Assembly: GCF_927904885.1 (NCBI RefSeq)
Contig: NZ_CAKMNW010000052.1
Coordinates: 54,374-118,373, forward strand
Direction: 5' to 3'
Source: Candidatus Nitrotoga sp. M5
GTDB taxonomy: Bacteria; Pseudomonadota; Gammaproteobacteria; Burkholderiales; Gallionellaceae
DNA: 64,000 nucleotides
A program made the translations under genes and the position numbers. The notes below the pieces were generated by a model that was not told where the DNA came from, ran no database searches, and was given only the letters and a program-made list of their open reading frames with translations. This document shows, in pieces, positions 17,665 to 27,933 of this stretch; the stretch's first letter is position 1; every line of letters starts with the position of its first letter.

Positions 17665-19569
17665 ATGCCATACATTACACTTGAAAAGGCCGCGCTTGCT
17701 TACGGCCATGTACCACTGCTTGATCATGTAAATTTCCAACTGGACGAAGGTGAGCGCGTCGGTATGATCGGGCGCAACGGCGGCGGTAAGTCCAGTATGT
17801 TAAAAGTACTGGCCGGACAGGCTGCGTTAGACGATGGAATTGTATGGAGTGCACCTGGTGTGCGCATCTGTTATGTAAGTCAAGAACCGGAGTTAAATGT
17901 TGAAGCGACTGTGTTTGACGAAGTTGCGCGCGGGCTGGGTGAGTTACAACAAATAATTACCGATTACCATCATTTGTCGCATCAACTTGCCGAACCGGAT
18001 GCCGATTACGAAAGCCTGTTGGAGGCGATGCAACCTCTGCAAACAAAACTTGAAGCGCAAAATGGTTGGGCGGTGCAAGCGCGTATCGAGACTGCTATTC
18101 AACGTTTGGAGTTGAATGCGGACAGTCGAGTGGGTGATCTCTCCGGGGGAGTGCGTAAACGCGTGGCATTGGCGCAGGCATTGGTGGCTGAGCCGGATGT
18201 GTTGATTCTGGATGAGCCCACTAACCATCTTGATTTCTCAGCTATTGAATGGTTGGAAGGTTTGCTAAACAATTTTCGCGGCAGTGTTTTGTTCGTGACC
18301 CACGACCGACGATTCCTGGATAACGTTACTACCCGTATAGTCGAATTAGATCGTGGCAATCTTTCCAGTTTTCCCGGTAATTTTGCGGCTTACCTGCGCT
18401 TTAAGGAGTTGATGTTGCAGGATGAAGCGGTGCTCAACGCCAAGTTCGACAAAGTGCTAGCGCAAGAAGAGGTATGGATACGTCAGGGCATCAAAGCGCG
18501 AGGCGTGCGTAATGAAGGACGAGTGCGACGGCTGGAGCAGTTGCGGCGCGAGCGTAGTGCGCGGCGTGAGCGTGTGGGTAAAGTCGACATGAATCTGGAG
18601 GCGGGCGATCGGTCCGGTAAACTGGTGGCGGAACTGTCACACATCAGTAAATCTTTCGGTGACAGGCAAGTCATTAAAGATTTCTCCTGCCGTATCCAAC
18701 GCGGCGACAAGATTGGCCTGCTAGGGCCAAACGGCTCTGGAAAGAGCACACTACTCAAAATTATCTTGGGCGAATTAGCCCCAGATAACGGCAAGGTGCA
18801 TATGGGCACCAAGTTGGCAGTGGCGTATTTCGATCAATTGCGTGCGCAACTGAATGAAGATGCCACGCTAGCAGATACGATAAGTCAGGGAGCTGATTTT
18901 ATTGAAATTGGTGGTGTGCGAAAACATATTATTAGTTATCTTGGCGATTTTTTATTCGCGCCAGAACGTGCCCGCTCGCCAGTTAAAAGTTTGTCCGGTG
19001 GTGAGCGCAACCGCTTGCTGTTGGCACGTTTGTTCAGTCGTCCGGCTAATGTATTGGTGCTTGACGAGCCGACCAATGACCTTGATATTGAAACTATGGA
19101 GCTGCTGGAAGACCTGCTTGCGGAATACGATGGCACACTGTTTTTAGTCAGCCATGACCGCGCTTTCCTCGACAATGTGGTCACTCAGGTTATCGCTTTC
19201 GAGGGTGATGGTCAATTGATGGAATACGTTGGTGGATATGAAGATTGGGTACGTGTTAAGAAGCAACAGGCTCTAAATCGAGCGTCCGTAAGTGCAGCTG
19301 TACCTGTCAAGACATCGCCGCAGGTTGAAGCTATTAAATCCAAACCTGTCACCAAGCTAAGCTTTAAAGAAGCGCGTGAGCTTGAACAGATTCCAGAGCG
19401 AATCGCGTCCCTGGAACAAGAGCAGGAAGAACTTGCTGCCACTTTGGGCGCAGGCAATCTTTACCGTGATAATCCCACCCACGCCAAACAGCTGCAAGAA
19501 CGCACCGTAATTCTTGAGGATGAGTTATTGCAACTGATGGCACGTTGGGAAGAGTTAGAGAGCCGATAA
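17665..19569 (+). CDS. uup: ABC-F family ATPase (Uup type)
   Basis: A cytosolic ribosome-associated ABC-F ATPase of 634 residues with two nucleotide-binding domains. NBD1: Walker A GRNGGGKSS, signature LSGGVRKRVALAQAL, Walker B VLILDEPTNHLD. NBD2: Walker A GPNGSGKST, signature LSGGERNRLLLARL, Walker B VLVLDEPTNDLD. The linker between them is charged and contains the arm region (RRLEQLRRERSARRERV). A C-terminal coiled-coil extension of about 80 residues (SLEQEQEELAATLG onward) is the Uup hallmark for DNA or branched-structure binding. It probably helps stalled or misassembled ribosomes. A hairpin follows at 19583-19613. Confidence 0.94.
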   Translation: MPYITLEKAALAYGHVPLLDHVNFQLDEGERVGMIGRNGGGKSSMLKVLAGQAALDDGIVWSAPGVRICYVSQEPELNVEATVFDEVARGLGELQQIITDYHHLSHQLAEPDADYESLLEAMQPLQTKLEAQNGWAVQARIETAIQRLELNADSRVGDLSGGVRKRVALAQALVAEPDVLILDEPTNHLDFSAIEWLEGLLNNFRGSVLFVTHDRRFLDNVTTRIVELDRGNLSSFPGNFAAYLRFKELMLQDEAVLNAKFDKVLAQEEVWIRQGIKARGVRNEGRVRRLEQLRRERSARRERVGKVDMNLEAGDRSGKLVAELSHISKSFGDRQVIKDFSCRIQRGDKIGLLGPNGSGKSTLLKIILGELAPDNGKVHMGTKLAVAYFDQLRAQLNEDATLADTISQGADFIEIGGVRKHIISYLGDFLFAPERARSPVKSLSGGERNRLLLARLFSRPANVLVLDEPTNDLDIETMELLEDLLAEYDGTLFLVSHDRAFLDNVVTQVIAFEGDGQLMEYVGGYEDWVRVKKQQALNRASVSAAVPVKTSPQVEAIKSKPVTKLSFKEARELEQIPERIASLEQEQEELAATLGAGNLYRDNPTHAKQLQERTVILEDELLQLMARWEELESR

Positions 19570-19582
19570 GTTTTATCGACAG

Positions 19583-19613
19583 CACCACGCAGAACGAGTA
19601 TGTTTGCGTGGTG
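19583..19613. terminator. Hairpin after uup, possible terminator
   Basis: CACCACGCA at 19583-19591 pairs exactly with TGCGTGGTG at 19605-19613 (nine base pairs, 13-base loop). There is no T-run after it, so termination is uncertain. Confidence 0.4.
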
Positions 19614-19824
19614 TGGAGCGAATTATTGTGCTTGGGAACGTATCTTTCACATTATGCATTAAAGCTTAATATTAAACATAGCCTGCTTAGTAATACTTGC
19701 CGAGCATTTGCCGCCAGTTCAAATTGTATGATTCAACAGTTACGATGCACGAGTAGGCCGTTGATTTGCATGCATTGCGAGGAACAGTTTAGAAAACAAG
19801 CTTGAGTGCATTAGGCAACTAAAA

Positions 19825-20919
19825 TGAACTAGTCTCAATCTGATCTGATAATGCACTTGTAAAAGTGAGCGTTACCGAGTTTGATATGGGTGTCGAATCC
19901 GTCATCAAACATAAAGAAAGGTAACGCTCATGTTTCATACTAACAACCCAATCATTAAACATAAAGCAGGATTGCTCAATCTTGCTTCAGAGCTTCAAAA
20001 CGTCTCCAAAGCCTGCAAGATTTATGGGCGTATCAAGAGACACGTTTTATCGTTATCAAGAACTCGTTGAAACCGAAGGTTTAGAAGGACTTATCAATCG
20101 CGAGCGCCGCGTACCTAATCTCAAGAATCGTGTTGACGAACATACAGAACAAGCTGTCATCGGTTATGCAGTAGACTTTCCAGCACATGGTCAGCACCGC
20201 ACCAGTAATGAATTACGTAAACGCGGTGTCTTTATTTCAGGCAGTGGCGTCCGCTCTATTTGGCTGAGACACAAACTTGAGAATTTCAAAGGCCGCTTGA
20301 GCGCACTGGAAGCCAAAGTCGCAAATGAGGGTCTTGTACTCAGCGATGCGCAAATTGCCGCACTTGAGCGCAAGCATGAGGATGATGTGGCCTGCGGTGA
20401 AATTGAAACGGCTCATCCCGGCATTAAAACACCGATTACTGCTGCTGACCTGCTGACCTGCTGAACGATAAAGTCCTGCCATTTTATACAAGCCACGACC
20501 TGCCTATGCTGCGTATCTTAACGGATCGCGGTACCGAGTATTGTGGCAAAGTAGAACAACATGACTACCAACTGTATCTTGCAATCAATGACATTGACCA
20601 TACTAAAACCAAGGCGATGTCACCTCAGACGAACGGTATATGCGAGCGCTTCCACAAAAACATTTTGCAGGAATTTTACCAAGTCACATTTCGAAAAAAA
20701 TTTTATGCCGATGTGGAAACCTTGCAGAAAGATCTAGACGAATGGCTCAATTATTACAGTAATGAAAGAATTCATCAGGGCAAGGTTTGCGATGGCAGAA
20801 CGCCGGTGGAAACCTTACTCAGTGGGAAGCAGGTTTGGAGTGGAAAAAATCTAAACCAAATTTAATCTGACAGGCACCCTGAAATTCGGTAACTGTCAGA
20901 TCAGGTCTGAGCTAGTACA
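19825..20919 (+). mobile_element. Decayed IS481-family insertion with 7-bp target duplication
   Basis: The left end TGAACTAGTCTCAATCTGAT (from 19825) is an imperfect inverted copy of the right end, whose complement begins TGTACTAGCTCAGACCTGAT (to 20919); CTGATCTGA is conserved in both. The flanks carry identical ACTAAAA at 19818-19824 and 20920-20926, a target-site duplication. The transposase inside is broken by three lesions (see next entry), so the copy cannot move itself. It inserted downstream of dnaJ, between dnaJ and uup. Confidence 0.85.
19930..20865 (+). pseudogene. IS481-family transposase, disrupted
   Basis: The N-terminus MFHTNNPIIKHKAGLLNLA opens a helix-turn-helix that continues, after an extra T in the T-run at 20021-20023, as GVSRDTFYRYQELVETEG in the next frame. 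From my memory of full-length relatives, about 40 codons are missing after EIETAHPG, which removes the first catalytic Asp of the DDE triad. An 8-bp tandem duplication GACCTGCT then shifts the frame again at about 20450-20462. The last part, LRILTDRGTEYCGKVEQHDY through NGICERFHKNILQEFY and the conserved RIHQGK, is intact and holds the second Asp and the Glu. It is nonfunctional. Confidence 0.9.
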
Positions 20920-20939
20920 ACTAAAAGCAAGCTCACTTA

Positions 20940-22070
20940 CTATCCGAAGAATTCTTTAACTTTATTCATCCAAGATTTTGCGCGTGGGCTATGGCGTTCG
21001 CTATCTCCTTCATTTATTTGCTCGAACTCGCGTAGCAATTCTTTTTGACGATCAGTGAGATTGGCAGGGGTTTCTACCATTACATGGCAGTGCAGATCGC
21101 CAAAGGTTGAGCTACGCACCCCTTTGATTCCCTTACCGCGAAGGCGAAAGACTTTCCCAGACTGCGTTTCAGCTGGGATCTTGATGCGTGCTGAACTATC
21201 CAGCGTAGGAATTTCAATTTCGCCACCCAGGGCGGCAATAACAAAACTGATCGGCATTTCGCAATGCAGGTCGTTGTGGTCACGCTGGAATACCGTGTGC
21301 TGAGAGATACGGATTATTACATACAGGTCACCTGGTGGGCCTCCGTTGCTGCCAAGCTCTCCTTCGCCGGACAAGCGGATACGGTCATCGTTATCAACTC
21401 CAGCCGGAATTTTTATAGACAATGTCTTATGTTGCTTAATGCGACCTGTGCCGTGGCAAGAGCCACACGGTGATATGATAGATTTACCGCTGCCATGGCA
21501 GCGTGGGCAGGTTTGCTGTATAGAAAAGAATCCCCCCTGCTGCATGCGTACCTGCCCATGCCCGCCACACGTGGTACAGGTAGTCGTGCTCGTACCTGCC
21601 TTGGCTCCGCTGCCATGGCAGGTATCGCACTTGATTAAAGTCGGTATGCGAATTTGCGTTTCGGTGCCGCGTGCAGCCTGTTCCAACGTTACTTCCAAAT
21701 TGTAACTCAGGTCGGCGCCACGGTGCATTTGATTGTGCCCGCGGGAGCTCGCTCCGCTCATTCCGGCGCCAAAGATATCGCCAAAAATGTCGCCGAAATG
21801 GGAGCCGGCTGAACCACCACTGAAACCTCCTCCACCCATACCCGCGTCAGCAGCGGCGTGCCCAAACTGGTCATAGCCAGCACGTTTCTGCGGGTCGGAT
21901 AGTGTCTCATAAGCTTCTTTGGCTTCCTTGAAGCGTTCTTCAGCTTTAGGATTGTCCGGATTACGGTCAGGATGATTCTTCATTGCCTGTTTGCGATAAG
22001 ATTTTTTTATGTCTTCATCTGACGCGTCACGGTTGACGCCTAGCACTTCGTAATAGTCACGTTTTTTCAT
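20940..22070 (-). CDS. dnaJ: Chaperone DnaJ
   Basis: A J-domain cochaperone that delivers clients to DnaK and stimulates its ATPase. The 376 residues have the standard order: J domain ([20 protein letters not shown], with the HPD at [10 protein letters not shown]), a Gly/Phe linker ([11 protein letters not shown]), the zinc domain with four CxxCxGxG motifs ([32 protein letters not shown]), the C-terminal client-binding domains and a short tail. It is third in the grpE-dnaK-dnaJ order, with a 358-base gap to dnaK holding a nested inverted repeat. Confidence 0.98.
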   Translation of the reverse strand: MKKRDYYEVLGVNRDASDEDIKKSYRKQAMKNHPDRNPDNPKAEERFKEAKEAYETLSDPQKRAGYDQFGHAAADAGMGGGGFSGGSAGSHFGDIFGDIFGAGMSGASSRGHNQMHRGADLSYNLEVTLEQAARGTETQIRIPTLIKCDTCHGSGAKAGTSTTTCTTCGGHGQVRMQQGGFFSIQQTCPRCHGSGKSIISPCGSCHGTGRIKQHKTLSIKIPAGVDNDDRIRLSGEGELGSNGGPPGDLYVIIRISQHTVFQRDHNDLHCEMPISFVIAALGGEIEIPTLDSSARIKIPAETQSGKVFRLRGKGIKGVRSSTFGDLHCHVMVETPANLTDRQKELLREFEQINEGDSERHSPRAKSWMNKVKEFFG

Positions 22071-22323
22071 TTTTGCATGATGCGTTAGGGGTTAATGATT
22101 TAAGATTTATGTAATGCATTTATTATTAAGATCATTAGCTTAATAATAAATACATAAATAGCATCTGTGTCTTTTTAGTCTTTTTCGATTTTTCGGCCGA
22201 CTAAGTTGATGAGTATGTTCGATTCAAAGTGTTCAATTATAACAACGAACCAATTACAGCAATAACCAAGAACAGATGTCGCTGTATCAGGCCGAATTAA
22301 TCATAAATTTTGGAAAGGAAGAA

Positions 22324-22415
22324 AGAGATGTCATCTAGTTAATTTTTGCATAGCTATAAGCAAAGCGATAATTAACTAGTTTCAAAGTCGCGGTGATTGC
22401 GCTTCGGACATCTCT
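22324..22415. repeat. Nested inverted repeat between dnaK and dnaJ
   Basis: An outer pair AGAGATGTC (22324-22332) and GACATCTCT (22407-22415) encloses an inner pair CTAGTTAATT (22335-22344) and AATTAACTAG (22370-22379). The transcript could fold into a long stem. This could be an attenuator or RNA-processing site between the two chaperone genes, or a decayed repeat element. The rest of the 22071-22428 gap is AT-rich with nothing else seen. Confidence 0.5.
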
Positions 22416-22428
22416 CGTTCCACTTATA

Positions 22429-24387
22429 CTACTTCTTTTCGTCTTTGGCTTTTTCGTCTTTTACTTTTTCATCTTTTACTTCGGTGAACTCTGCATCTAC
22501 TACATCACTGTCATCGTTCTTATTGTCGGCTTGCGCATCAGACTCACCAGACTCGTGGGACTGACCAGCTTCAGCGGCATACATCTTTTCTGACAGTTTT
22601 TGCGCAGCAGTGGAGAGTGCTTCTGCTTTGGCGTCTATTATTTCCTTGTCGTCGCCTTTCACTACTTCTTGAGCTTCTTTCAAAGCAGATTCTACTGCAG
22701 CTTTTTCATCCTCACTCAATTGTTCGCCATATTCCTTCATAGATTTTTGCGTGGAATGAATTAATCCATCAAGCTGATTACGCGATGTAACCAGTTCAAT
22801 CGCCTTGCGGTCATCTTCGGCATACGCTTCTGCATCGTCAACCATTGTTTGAATTTCGGCTTCGGACAAACCGGAATTGGCTTTAATTGTAATCTTGGAC
22901 TCTTTGCCGGTAGCTTTGTCTTTTGCGCCTACATGCAGAATTCCATTGGCATCAATGTCGAATGTCACTTCAATCTGCGGCATGCCTCTCGGAGAAGGCG
23001 GAATGTCGGAGAGGTTGAACTGTCCTAAGCTCTTATTTCCAGAAACAACTTCACGTTCACCTTGCAATACGTGGATAGTTACTGCACTCTGATTGTCCTC
23101 TGCGGTAGAGAAAACTTGTGAAGCTTTGGTTGGGATAGTGGTGTTTTTCTTGATCAGCTTGGTCATCACGCCGCCCAAGGTTTCAATACCTAAGCTGAGT
23201 GGAGTTACATCAAGTAGCAGAACATCTTTAACCTCACCTTGTAACACACCACCCTGAATGGCCGCACCCACTGCCACTGCTTCATCTGGGTTAACGTCAC
23301 GACGCGCTTCCCTACCAAAAAATTCCTTGACTTTTTCATGCACCATCGGCATCCGCGTTTGTCCACCCACCAGAATCACGTCGGAGATATCGGCAGTGGA
23401 AACGCCCGCATCTTTCATTGCGATTTTACATGGGGCTATGGTGCGTGCAACCAATTCTTCCACCAAGCTTTCTAGCTTGGCGCGGGTAATTTTGAGAGCC
23501 AGATGTTTAGGGCCGCTGGCATCTGCCGTAATATAAGGAAGGTTTACCTCAGTTTGCTGTGCTGATGATAGTTCAATTTTGGCTTTTTCAGCTGCGTCTT
23601 TCAGACGTTGCAGAGCCAGCATATCTTTTTTCAGGTCGATACCGCTTTCCTTCTTGAATTCCTCTATCAGGTATTCAATTACGCGCATGTCAAAATCTTC
23701 GCCGCCCAGGAATGTGTCGCCGTTAGTGGATAGCACTTCGAACTGATGCTCTCCGTCAATTTCAGCGATGTCGATAATGGAAATATCAAAAGTGCCGCCA
23801 CCCAAATCATATACCGCGATCTTGCGGTCGCCTTCCTGCTTATCCATACCAAATGCCAGCGCAGCAGCAGTTGGCTCATTAATGATGCGCTTTACCTCCA
23901 AACCGGCAATACGACCAGCGTCCTTAGTTGCCTGGCGTTGACTATCGTTAAAGTAGGCAGGCACTGTGATGACAGCTTCAGAAACCGATTCACCCAGGTA
24001 ATCCTCAGCGGTCTTTTTCATTTTCATGAGTACTTGTGCGGAAATTTCCGGAATGGAAATATCTTTGTCACGAACCTTAACCCATGCATCACCGTTTTTG
24101 GCTTTAACGATGGGGTAAGGTACCATGCCCATATCCTTCTGCACCATTGGCTCATCAAAACGACGTCCGATCAGACGTTTGACACCGTATAGCGTGTTTT
24201 TAGGATTTGTTACTGCTTGCCGCTTTGCAGGTGCGCCAACCAATATTTCGCCGTCTTCCATATAAGCGATAATGGAAGGCGTGGTGCGAGTACCCTCAGC
24301 ATTCTCAATCACCTTAGATTTGCCGTTTTCCATGACAGAAACGCACGAGTTCGTGGTGCCCAAGTCAATACCAATAATTTTACCCAT
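22429..24387 (-). CDS. dnaK: Chaperone DnaK (Hsp70)
   Basis: The ATP-driven Hsp70 chaperone. 652 residues: nucleotide-binding domain with [52 protein letters not shown] and [11 protein letters not shown]; the linker [19 protein letters not shown]; the substrate-binding domain and helical lid. The C-terminus DAEFTEV is followed by an unusual tail of three KDEK repeats that runs past the conserved EEVK-type end. The ATG has the ribosome site AAAAGGAAAC. A sigma-32-like promoter sits upstream. Confidence 0.98.
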   Translation of the reverse strand: MGKIIGIDLGTTNSCVSVMENGKSKVIENAEGTRTTPSIIAYMEDGEILVGAPAKRQAVTNPKNTLYGVKRLIGRRFDEPMVQKDMGMVPYPIVKAKNGDAWVKVRDKDISIPEISAQVLMKMKKTAEDYLGESVSEAVITVPAYFNDSQRQATKDAGRIAGLEVKRIINEPTAAALAFGMDKQEGDRKIAVYDLGGGTFDISIIDIAEIDGEHQFEVLSTNGDTFLGGEDFDMRVIEYLIEEFKKESGIDLKKDMLALQRLKDAAEKAKIELSSAQQTEVNLPYITADASGPKHLALKITRAKLESLVEELVARTIAPCKIAMKDAGVSTADISDVILVGGQTRMPMVHEKVKEFFGREARRDVNPDEAVAVGAAIQGGVLQGEVKDVLLLDVTPLSLGIETLGGVMTKLIKKNTTIPTKASQVFSTAEDNQSAVTIHVLQGEREVVSGNKSLGQFNLSDIPPSPRGMPQIEVTFDIDANGILHVGAKDKATGKESKITIKANSGLSEAEIQTMVDDAEAYAEDDRKAIELVTSRNQLDGLIHSTQKSMKEYGEQLSEDEKAAVESALKEAQEVVKGDDKEIIDAKAEALSTAAQKLSEKMYAAEAGQSHESGESDAQADNKNDDSDVVDAEFTEVKDEKVKDEKAKDEKK

Positions 24388-24441
24388 AATGTTTCCTTTT
24401 AGATGTAATGTTGAAATTTTTTGCTGCCTGTATGTCCCTAA

Positions 24442-24469
24442 TCTGTGGGCAGCAGATGCCTATTTCAAG
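24442..24469 (-). promoter_or_regulatory. Sigma-32-like promoter upstream of dnaK
   Basis: On the minus strand CTTGAAA (24469-24463) is followed, after exactly 13 bases, by CCCACAGA (24449-24442), resembling the CTTGAAA-N13-CCCCATNT heat-shock consensus with a weaker -10. It lies between grpE and dnaK, about 55 bases from the dnaK ATG. Confidence 0.55.
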
Positions 24470-24546
24470 TTGTTACGATAAATTTTTGCATAAGACCGCG
24501 AAAATGCAATTAAAAAATAGCTGACTGCCGTTTAATTATGTAGTTG

Positions 24547-25083
24547 TCATTCCTTTGCCTTGGCCACCATCACTAATGCAGGTCGTAACACGCGGTCATG
24601 TAGTTGGTAGCCTTTTTGCATTACGCTCACAACCGTGTTGGCTTCTTGCTCACTGTCTACCATGCTGATGGCTTGGTGCCAGTGGGCGTCAAATTTTTCG
24701 CCGAGCGGATTGATCTCTGATATGTTAAATTTTGTGAATACAGCATCAAGCTGCTTGAGAGTTAGCTCCATGCCGCTCTTGAAACTTTCTACTGTAGCGG
24801 TTTCAACTGCTAATCCAGCTTCCAAGCTATCCTTCACCATCAGCATTTCATTGGAGAAGCTCTCCACGGCTAATTTCCTTGCTTTGCTGACGTCATCTTG
24901 TGCGCGACGACGAATATTCTCACTTTCTGCCTTGGCATACATCCAAGCGTCGTAGTGTTCCTGTGACTTGCGCTCAGCTTCTTGCAGCATCTCTTCAATA
25001 CTTGGCATAACCTCCGAGTTATGCGTCTCTTCTGTTGGGGTAGCCTGTTCAGACTGTTGGGATGAGTCTTCGGTGGGTTCCAT
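24547..25083 (-). CDS. grpE: Nucleotide exchange factor GrpE
   Basis: Releases ADP from DnaK. The start is placed at the ATG at 25083 (178 residues) because GGAG lies seven bases before it and because the sigma-32 promoter at 25125-25152 would exclude the longer frame that opens at 25164. The N-terminus is an acidic, Gln/Ser-rich region ([14 protein letters not shown]), then a coiled coil with the family core [26 protein letters not shown] and [17 protein letters not shown], and the C-terminal beta domain [17 protein letters not shown] and [16 protein letters not shown]. Confidence 0.96.
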   Translation of the reverse strand: MEPTEDSSQQSEQATPTEETHNSEVMPSIEEMLQEAERKSQEHYDAWMYAKAESENIRRRAQDDVSKARKLAVESFSNEMLMVKDSLEAGLAVETATVESFKSGMELTLKQLDAVFTKFNISEINPLGEKFDAHWHQAISMVDSEQEANTVVSVMQKGYQLHDRVLRPALVMVAKAKE

Positions 25084-25124
25084 CTGCTTCTCCAAAATGA
25101 TTTCATCAAAAATGTGTAACGTAG

Positions 25125-25152
25125 AAATGGGGTCGACTTTTTTGATTTCAAG
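25125..25152 (-). promoter_or_regulatory. Sigma-32 heat-shock promoter of grpE
   Basis: The minus strand reads CTTGAAA (25152-25146), a 13-base spacer, then CCCCATTT (25132-25125). Both elements match the sigma-32 consensus exactly. The expected start of transcription is near 25118, about 35 bases before the proposed GrpE ATG. Confidence 0.8.
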
Positions 25153-25236
25153 GGCAATGCACAATATTATTTTATTGGCATGAGATAATCCATTTTTGCG
25201 GATATTGACCGTAAGTTCGATCCTATTTTTGTTGTT

Positions 25237-26415
25237 GTGACCCTACATAAAAACTATCACTGGCGCATCGCCGGCTTTTATTTCTTTTACTTCGCCTCTG
25301 TGGGCATGTTTGCGTCATATTGGAGTTTGTATCTGCAATCCATTCATTTCAATGCAATGCAAATTGCCGTTTTATTATCGGTTCAGCCAGTGATGCGGAT
25401 GTTGTTTCCTACACTATGGGGCTGGCTGGCAGACCGCACCGGGCAGCGTTTGCTGGTAGTGCAGCTGGCAGCGTTGTGCAGTGTCCTCAGTTATTTAGGC
25501 GTTTTCTTCACGATAGAATTTACCGGCTTGTTGTTGGTAATGATGGTGATGAGCTTTTTCTGGAGTGCTTCCATGCCGCTTGTGGAGGCGACTACGCTGA
25601 CCTATCTGGGTAAGCACACTGCACATTATGGGCGTATTCGTTCTTGGGGATCGGTTGGATTTATTGTGGCGGTCTTAGGACTAGGCCATGCGTTTGACTA
25701 TATCGCTATCGCCTGGATATTGTGGGTAGGTGTAGCGATTCAATTAGGCATTTTGCTGTTTGCACGTCAGATTCCTCCCACCGAGGTGTTGGCGCACCAT
25801 ACCGACAGTCAGTCCATCATGCGTTTGGTATTTCAGCCACAAGTGTTGGTATTGTTTGGCGCATGTTTTTTGATGGCTCTGGCGCATGGGCCTCTTTACA
25901 TTTTTTATTCTATTTATTTGGTGGATAATGATTATTCGAAAAGTGCAGTGGGCTGGCTGTGGGCGCTGGGTGTAATTTGCGAGATTGCGGTATTTTTCGC
26001 CATGCCGTGGCTAATGTTTCGTTTCACCTTGTCGATAATTATGATGGTAAGTTTTGCCTGTGCAGTGATGCGCTTTTTGTTGATTGGCTGGGGGGTGGAC
26101 TTTTTGCCGTTGTTGCTGTTTGCACAAGTGTTACATGCGGCTACCTTTGGTGCCTTTCATGCGGTGGGTATGGCGCTGGTACATCAATTTTTCCGCGGGC
26201 GGCATCAGTCCAAAGGGCAGGCGCTGTTTGGTAGCATTACATATGGCGCGGGTGGTGTGGTTGGTGGATTATTGAGTGCCCCGTTATGGGAACACTGGGG
26301 TGCAAGCATAATGTACTCGTTCAGTGCCTTGGCTGCGTTTTTGGGGTTATTATTATTAGTTTGGAAATTTAAACATAGTGATGTTGTTTGGCAACCTGTC
26401 GAACCTAACAAATAA
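25237..26415 (+). CDS. MFS transporter (HcaT/nucleoside:H+ symporter-like)
   Basis: A 392-residue 12-helix permease starting at GTG 25237. The N-terminal [20 protein letters not shown] and [18 protein letters not shown] resemble the MFS_1-like family containing the 3-phenylpropionate transporter Hca[13 protein letters not shown] in helix 4-5 and [26 protein letters not shown] later are also typical. Substrate is unknown. It is divergent from grpE, with no partner gene; the 26448 hairpin follows. Confidence 0.8.
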   Translation: MTLHKNYHWRIAGFYFFYFASVGMFASYWSLYLQSIHFNAMQIAVLLSVQPVMRMLFPTLWGWLADRTGQRLLVVQLAALCSVLSYLGVFFTIEFTGLLLVMMVMSFFWSASMPLVEATTLTYLGKHTAHYGRIRSWGSVGFIVAVLGLGHAFDYIAIAWILWVGVAIQLGILLFARQIPPTEVLAHHTDSQSIMRLVFQPQVLVLFGACFLMALAHGPLYIFYSIYLVDNDYSKSAVGWLWALGVICEIAVFFAMPWLMFRFTLSIIMMVSFACAVMRFLLIGWGVDFLPLLLFAQVLHAATFGAFHAVGMALVHQFFRGRHQSKGQALFGSITYGAGGVVGGLLSAPLWEHWGASIMYSFSALAAFLGLLLLVWKFKHSDVVWQPVEPNK

Positions 26416-26447
26416 TAACTACTTTTGCAGCCGATTCGCCTTAATAA

Positions 26448-26480
26448 CGCCTCTAAAAAATTAAATTTAGATTAGAGGCG
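26448..26480. terminator. Perfect 9-bp hairpin after the MFS gene, possible terminator or repeat end
   Basis: CGCCTCTAA (26448-26456) pairs exactly with TTAGAGGCG (26472-26480) across a 15-base AT loop. The left arm and loop (GCCTCTAAAAAATTAAATTT) resemble the end of the element at 3801 (GCCTTTAAAAATTAAATTTT), so it may be a repeat-family remnant serving as a terminator. Confidence 0.45.
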
Positions 26481-26594
26481 CCCTTAAGACTAAACTAACT
26501 TCATATTGGAAGAATCCTCCCCTTTTTCCTTCTTTTAGTTATTGCTATGTTGCGGTATGCTCCACGTAGTAATTTCCTTTCACGGAGATAAAAG

Positions 26595-27488
26595 ATGTAC
26601 AAAAAACTAATAATACTGGTGTTTCTACTAGCGTCTACAATGGCAGTAAAGGCCGCGCCCAATACGGCTATTGCCCATAAAAAAGTTGGCACTTTGACTA
26701 AAGCGGTGCTGACGTACCCTTCATCGCCAAAACTGAGGTCATCGATTGCACTGATTTACGATGAACAGGAACAACGCCCCTTGTTTAGCAAGAATGCGAA
26801 TGCAATCGTACCTATTGCGTCCATCACTAAACTAATGGCTGCGATGGTTGTTTTGGATGCAAAGTTGCCGTTGGAAGAAAAAATTGCTATTAGCGCGATT
26901 GATTCGGATACTCTAAAAAACACTTATTCACGTATGAGAATCGGTATGACGCTGACACGTGGTGAATTACTTAATCTGGCGCTAATGTCTTCTGAAAATC
27001 GTGCGGCGGCTGCATTAGCGCGCACTTATCCGGGGGGCACCAAGGCAGCCGTGGCGAAGATGAATGCAAAGGCGCTCAAACTGGGCATGAAAAATACCCA
27101 TTTTCGTGATGCGACTGGTTTGAACAGTGGCAATACTTCTACTGCGCATGACCTGGTAAAAATGTTGAGTGCAGCACAACACTACAAGCTTATCCATAAG
27201 TACACCACTACTGAGTCACACATGGTTGCAGCACCTGGATTTCCCCAACTTCGTTATGGGAATACCAATCCGTTGGTGAGGAATGCATCTTGGGATATCG
27301 GTGTGAGTAAAACTGGCTACATCAATGAAGCAGGTCGCTGCCTAGTGATGCATACCCGTATTATGAATCGTCCGGTGATCATTGTGTTATTGGACTCACA
27401 TGGAAAGTATACGCGCGTTGCTGATGCCAAACGCATAAAAAAATGGATGGAAAGCGCCATGACACGCACACCAGATAAGAACATATAA
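26595..27488 (+). CDS. pbpG: D-alanyl-D-alanine endopeptidase (PBP7)
   Basis: A periplasmic low-molecular-weight penicillin-binding protein that cleaves peptidoglycan cross-links. 297 residues with a signal peptide (LIILVFLLASTMAVKA). The serine-peptidase motifs are complete: SxxK as Ser76-Ile-Thr-Lys79, SxN as SEN in LMSSENRAAAALA, and KTG in SKTGYINEAGR. LVFSKN-like region LFSKNANAIVPIASITKLMAA is the classic start of the domain. A G-rich purine ribosome site (CGGAGATAAAAG) precedes the ATG. Confidence 0.94.
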   Translation: MYKKLIILVFLLASTMAVKAAPNTAIAHKKVGTLTKAVLTYPSSPKLRSSIALIYDEQEQRPLFSKNANAIVPIASITKLMAAMVVLDAKLPLEEKIAISAIDSDTLKNTYSRMRIGMTLTRGELLNLALMSSENRAAAALARTYPGGTKAAVAKMNAKALKLGMKNTHFRDATGLNSGNTSTAHDLVKMLSAAQHYKLIHKYTTTESHMVAAPGFPQLRYGNTNPLVRNASWDIGVSKTGYINEAGRCLVMHTRIMNRPVIIVLLDSHGKYTRVADAKRIKKWMESAMTRTPDKNI

Positions 27489-27933
27489 TCTAACGGCTGA
27501 GTAATATAGGGGGGAATTCTGAAAATCATCGCTGTCAACTTGCAGAAAGCCCGAATCACTAAAATTCTTGATCAACTCGCTCTATCTACCCGAGCACCGC
27601 TTGGAACGCCCGCATAAATCCACGATTTCCGAGTCACCCTACGGATCCGTGCTCGCTCCTTTAAACTCTCCCCATCACTGGGCTTATCTTTACCATGGGG
27701 GCTTTCGCCTGAAGTACTAAACGCAGAAAACTTTTTGATTATTTGTGCTAACTGCACCGGAATGCAGTAATTTTCGATAGATTGTCACAGTGTTTGACAA
27801 CCGAGAATGCTTTCAGTAAATTCAAAACTCATGGGAAAAGTGGATTATTTTTTCTAGACTCTGAACTGACGTTTCGGCACCTTGATTTGCTAGCAAAGTA
27901 CTTAACTTATGGGTACCAGCGGAGGATGCTAGA
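27489..27933. other. Intergenic region
   Basis: About 445 bases without a credible gene; the short minus-strand frames lack ribosome sites. No terminator with a T-run after pbpG. Possibly decayed DNA. Confidence 0.3.
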
